From Candidatus Omnitrophota bacterium (GTDB lineage Bacteria > Omnitrophota > Gorgyraeia > Gygaellales > Profunditerraquicolaceae): DNA of 9,130 bases. A program made the position numbers and the translations under genes. The DNA is taken from assembly GCA_016938245.1 (NCBI GenBank), contig JAFGUY010000013.1, forward strand, positions 1 through 9,130. Direction: 5' to 3'. Shown here piece after piece: positions 7,117 to 9,130 of this stretch (its first letter is position 1; each line of letters begins with the position of its first letter). The notes beneath the pieces were generated by a model, which did no database searches, had not been told where the DNA came from, and saw only the letters and a program-made list of their open reading frames with translations.

Positions 7117-7173
7117 AATTGCGCCGGTGTCCCCTTGTGGGGAAATTGCGCTGGTCTGCCGCCTTCTGCGGCA
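7117..7173. repeat. Hairpin/direct-repeat block in the symporter operon leader
   Basis: AATTGCGCCGG (7117-7127) is repeated as AATTGCGCTGG (7144-7154, one mismatch). Between the copies TCCCC-TTGT-GGGGA (7130-7143) forms a short hairpin. Immediately after, TGCCGC-CTTCT-GCGGCA (7157-7173) is a perfect 6-bp stem. GTGTCCCCTT (7127-7136) is identical to a ten-base piece of the inner stem of the 77-bp hairpin repeat at 1930-1939, suggesting the same broad repeat family. It should be transcribed from the promoter just upstream and could structure the leader. Confidence 0.55.
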
Positions 7174-7194
7174 ATTAATAATAATAAGTGTTGT

Positions 7195-7223
7195 ATTATA
7201 ACAAATATATCTAATATAAGCAA
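7195..7223 (-). promoter_or_regulatory. Sigma70-type promoter for the symporter/glycosidase operon
   Basis: On the minus strand TTGCTT (7223-7218), a 17-base AT-rich spacer and a perfect TATAAT (7200-7195) form a strong consensus-like promoter. Transcription should begin near 7188, giving a leader of about 130 bases before the GTG at 7060. It stands in the largest gene-free gap (7061-7260). No convincing terminator follows the permease gene, so read-through from the ABC operon is also possible. Confidence 0.7.
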
Positions 7224-7260
7224 GATTATTGTCGCATACGCTATCCTTAAACCCCGGTTA

Positions 7261-8109
7261 TCAGCCAAATAGCGTTTGGGAAGTTACCCCTTTGGCAATA
7301 TACTTCTGCATCAACAAATACACTATAATTATAGGCAGGGCTGTTATAGTAAGCCCCGCCATCAAAAGCGGGTAATCAGTCAGAAACTCTCCCTGAAACA
7401 TCATCAGCGCCCGTTGAAGGGGCATCAGGTTTTTACTGTCGAATATTACCAGCGCCAGCACATATTCGTTCCAGACATTCAGGGCGTTAAAAACTACCAC
7501 TACCGCAAGCGCAGGCTTGGCAAGGGGCATAGCCACATGCCGCCATATCCCTATCTTAGAACATCCGTCGAGGCGCGCAGCATCTTCAAGCTCTCTGGGT
7601 ATCGTATCAAAAAAGGTCTTCAGTAAAAATATGCTCATAGAAAGCCCAACGCTAATCATACAGAGGATATAGCCTAGCGGTGTATTGCGCAGGTGTAATT
7701 TATTCAACAGGACAAATAAAGCTACGAAGCTCCCCGGTATAGGAATCATCATTGCCGCTATAAATAAGGCAAAGATGATATTTCTTCCGGGAAAACGCAG
7801 GCGCGAAAACGCATAAGCTGCCATCGAAGAAATAATTACTATTGCGAATACCACGGAAACGGTGTAAAAAACGCTGTTTAAAAAGTAACGGCCGAAGTCG
7901 CTCTCTCTAACCGCATGATAATAATTCTCAAAATGGAATTGGCGTGGGATAAGCGAGATGTCGCTAAAAATAACCTCTTGCGTCTTAAAGCTTGAAGCAA
8001 CCATCCATAATAACGGATAAAGACAGGTTATTGCAACGCTAATAAGGAATAAATGAATGACGAGGTTTAACGTAATTTTCTTTGTCTTGTAATAAACTGC
8101 GGAACTCAT
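7261..8109 (-). CDS. ABC sugar importer permease, MalG/UgpE type
   Basis: A 282-residue inner-membrane protein of the carbohydrate uptake (CUT1-type) binding-protein-dependent permease family. About six hydrophobic segments are visible. The cytoplasmic EAA loop reads ELEDAARLDG (173-182) followed by the AMP of IWRHVAMPLAKPA (188-200), the site that contacts the ATPase, and WNEYVLAL (213-220) is typical of MalG-like subunits. An N-terminal helix (16-40) precedes the periplasmic loop with NYYHAVRES. Full family length. Its ATG overlaps the stop of the partner permease (ATGA), and an AAGAGGT lies about ten bases upstream, so the two subunits are made together as a heterodimer. Substrate unknown; no ATPase gene is seen here, so a shared MsmK/UgpC-like ATPase elsewhere is possible. 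Confidence 0.9.
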   Translation of the reverse strand: MSSAVYYKTKKITLNLVIHLFLISVAITCLYPLLWMVASSFKTQEVIFSDISLIPRQFHFENYYHAVRESDFGRYFLNSVFYTVSVVFAIVIISSMAAYAFSRLRFPGRNIIFALFIAAMMIPIPGSFVALFVLLNKLHLRNTPLGYILCMISVGLSMSIFLLKTFFDTIPRELEDAARLDGCSKIGIWRHVAMPLAKPALAVVVVFNALNVWNEYVLALVIFDSKNLMPLQRALMMFQGEFLTDYPLLMAGLTITALPIIIVYLLMQKYIAKGVTSQTLFG

Positions 8110-8990
8110 ACTTGTCGATACCTCTTAGATAGCCTATACTGGATAAAGGAGATAACCACTAAAATCACTCCGAAAGTAATCCCCTGCGCACAAGCATAGC
8201 CGAAACGCGATGAATCGCGCATAACCGTCAGTATTCTTAAAACCGGGACTGATGTATGCCCGGCAAATTCTCCTCCTACAAGCCCGAGGATCAATGCGAA
8301 TGACTGCATTGTACCTAAGATAGTAAGGATCGCCACTAAAACTACGACCGGGATCATTGAAGGAATAGTAATCTTTCTAAAACAACCCCAGGCATTGGCT
8401 CCATCCACGCGCGCTGCCTCATAAAGTTCCTTGGGGATAGTCTGTAGGCCCGCAAGAAAAATTAAAAAACCCCAGCCAAAACCCTTCCAACTGTGTACCA
8501 GCGCTACGATAGTCAATGCGGTATCCGGATCAGCCAGCCAGTTATGCGCTAATTGCGTAAGGCCCATACCGTAGAGAATACGGTTTATAATATTCGCGCC
8601 ATCTATGTCATTGATAATAAAACGCCAGACCATTCCTACGACAATCTCGGAAAGTATGGGTGGTATAAAAAAGACCATGCGGTAGAAATTTTTAAGGCGG
8701 ATCTGGCGGTCACAGGCTAAAGCCAGAAGGAATGCCAGGGCATTCTGAAAAGTCAGCGCAATCAGAGTGATGTAACCGGCATTGCGCATCGCCTGCCACC
8801 AGTTTGAATCTTGAAAGATAATCTCCTTAAAATTTGCCAGGGCGATAAAAGTTCTGGCAGGCATGATCCCGTCCCAGTCAGATAAGCTTAAGCCAAAGAC
8901 CCAGATAAAAGGAATAATATAAAAAACAGCAAATATCAATACCGCCGGAAGAATAAATATATAGTTCTCTAATGTCGATCTGATCTTCAT
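8106..8990 (-). CDS. ABC sugar importer permease, MalF/UgpA type
   Basis: A 294-residue inner-membrane permease, the first-subunit partner of the MalG-like protein. It starts with the usual short basic N-terminus and helix 1 (NYIFILPAVLIFAVFYIIPF), carries YRMVFFIPPILSEIVVGMVW (103-122), which is characteristic of this family, and has the EAA loop ELYEAARVDGANAWGCF (188-204) leading to ITIP (207-210). Length is normal and it is closest in style to UgpA/LacF-like permeases of CUT1 importers. The ATG at 8990 directly follows a 16-bp tandem repeat, and no good Shine-Dalgarno is present. The frame begins sensibly, so translation may rely on coupling to the upstream gene, whose stop is 38 bases before. 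The solute-binding protein is not visible in the window. Confidence 0.9.
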   Translation of the reverse strand: MKIRSTLENYIFILPAVLIFAVFYIIPFIWVFGLSLSDWDGIMPARTFIALANFKEIIFQDSNWWQAMRNAGYITLIALTFQNALAFLLALACDRQIRLKNFYRMVFFIPPILSEIVVGMVWRFIINDIDGANIINRILYGMGLTQLAHNWLADPDTALTIVALVHSWKGFGWGFLIFLAGLQTIPKELYEAARVDGANAWGCFRKITIPSMIPVVVLVAILTILGTMQSFALILGLVGGEFAGHTSVPVLRILTVMRDSSRFGYACAQGITFGVILVVISFIQYRLSKRYRQV

Positions 8991-8991
8991 A

Positions 8992-9030
8992 TGTCAGTTT
9001 GCCTGTTTGTCAGTTTGCCTGTTGCCTGTT
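8992..9030. repeat. Perfect 16-bp tandem repeat with a partial third copy
   Basis: TGTCAGTTTGCCTGTT occurs at 8992-9007 and again immediately at 9008-9023, followed by the partial copy GCCTGTT (9024-9030). It fills the whole gap between the stop codon of the upstream gene and the permease ATG, reaching into the stop codon itself. Confidence 0.9.
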
Positions 9031-9130
9031 ATTCTTTTACAGCTATTGACTTTCGCATAAGTAATGGAATGAATCTATCTTGTCCATGGTAAATCGGACG
9101 CATAGATACAAGACCAAAGAAGTTTCTGTG
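9029..9130 (-). CDS. C-terminal end of an unrecognised upstream gene
   Basis: Thirty-three codons are open from the right edge to TAA at 9031-9029 on the same strand as the operon. The peptide begins HRNFFGLVSMRPIYHG and ends MRKSIAVKE. It looks like a genuine protein end with alternating hydrophobic strand-like stretches, but I cannot assign a family. In this position a sugar-binding protein, glycosidase or regulator would be expected; the tail does not clearly match any. The two other frames on this strand also stay open for 17-28 codons, so the call rests mainly on placement just before the permease. Confidence 0.4.
   Translation of the reverse strand, partial: HRNFFGLVSMRPIYHGQDRFIPLLMRKSIAVKE

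Noticed and set aside
7157..7173. Terminator or attenuator hairpin in the symporter leader
   Set aside because: The 6-bp GC stem is not followed by a run of U on the minus strand, and no alternative pairing or leader peptide was seen.
7276..7626. Plus-strand frame of 116 codons
   Set aside because: It lies opposite the MalG-like permease, including its EAA loop; no supporting start signal.
8992..9030. Possible CRISPR fragment
   Set aside because: Repeats are directly adjacent with no spacers, only 16 bp long and limited to about 2.4 copies.

Overview
This is a tightly packed, almost entirely minus-strand stretch of bacterial DNA (moderate GC, roughly low 40s by eye) devoted to uptake and processing of a carbohydrate. 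All supported genes read right to left. No stretch longer than about 210 bases lacks a gene, and nothing on the plus strand looks like a real gene. The mix (exported clan GH-A glycosidase barrels, a TPR-glycosidase fusion, exported helical-repeat proteins, GPH-type and ABC sugar transporters, and a hairpin repeat with AGGGACGGTTCTC / GTGTCCCC arms) suggests an uncultured Gram-negative-type lineage such as Candidatus Omnitrophota or a related PVC-like phylum. That placement is an inference from style, not from a marker gene.

In order of transcription: the right edge (9130-9029) carries the last 33 codons of an unrecognised gene. A short spacer built of a perfect 16-bp tandem repeat follows, then two ABC sugar permeases of the MalF/UgpA and MalG/UgpE types (8990-8106 and 8109-7261), which overlap by four bases. 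A 200-bp gap (7260-7061) holds a good sigma70-type promoter (TTGCTT-N17-TATAAT) and a hairpin/direct-repeat block in the presumed 5' leader. This promoter probably drives a second operon: a GPH-family (MelB-like) sugar:cation symporter; a 764-residue exported protein joining TPR helices to a GH-A glycosidase barrel; an exported protein made only of two copies of a carbohydrate-binding-like beta domain; a second, membrane-anchored GH-A glycosidase paralogous to the barrel of the fusion; and an exported helical protein running off the left edge (697-1) that overlaps its upstream neighbour by ATGA.

Working model (inference): the two glycosidase barrels and the duplicated binding module act outside the cytoplasmic membrane on a glycan, and the products enter through the GPH symporter and/or the ABC importer. 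The ABC ATPase and solute-binding protein are not in the window, and the substrate cannot be read from sequence. The most unusual points are: a 77-bp perfect-armed hairpin repeat translated in frame as the N-terminus of the second glycosidase; the TPR-glycosidase fusion with a nearby stand-alone paralogue; a loss of the conserved Asn before the beta-6 Tyr in that paralogue; a 54-bp-period repeat making an Arg/Glu tail on the symporter; and the 16-bp tandem repeat that replaces a normal ribosome-binding region ahead of the first permease.
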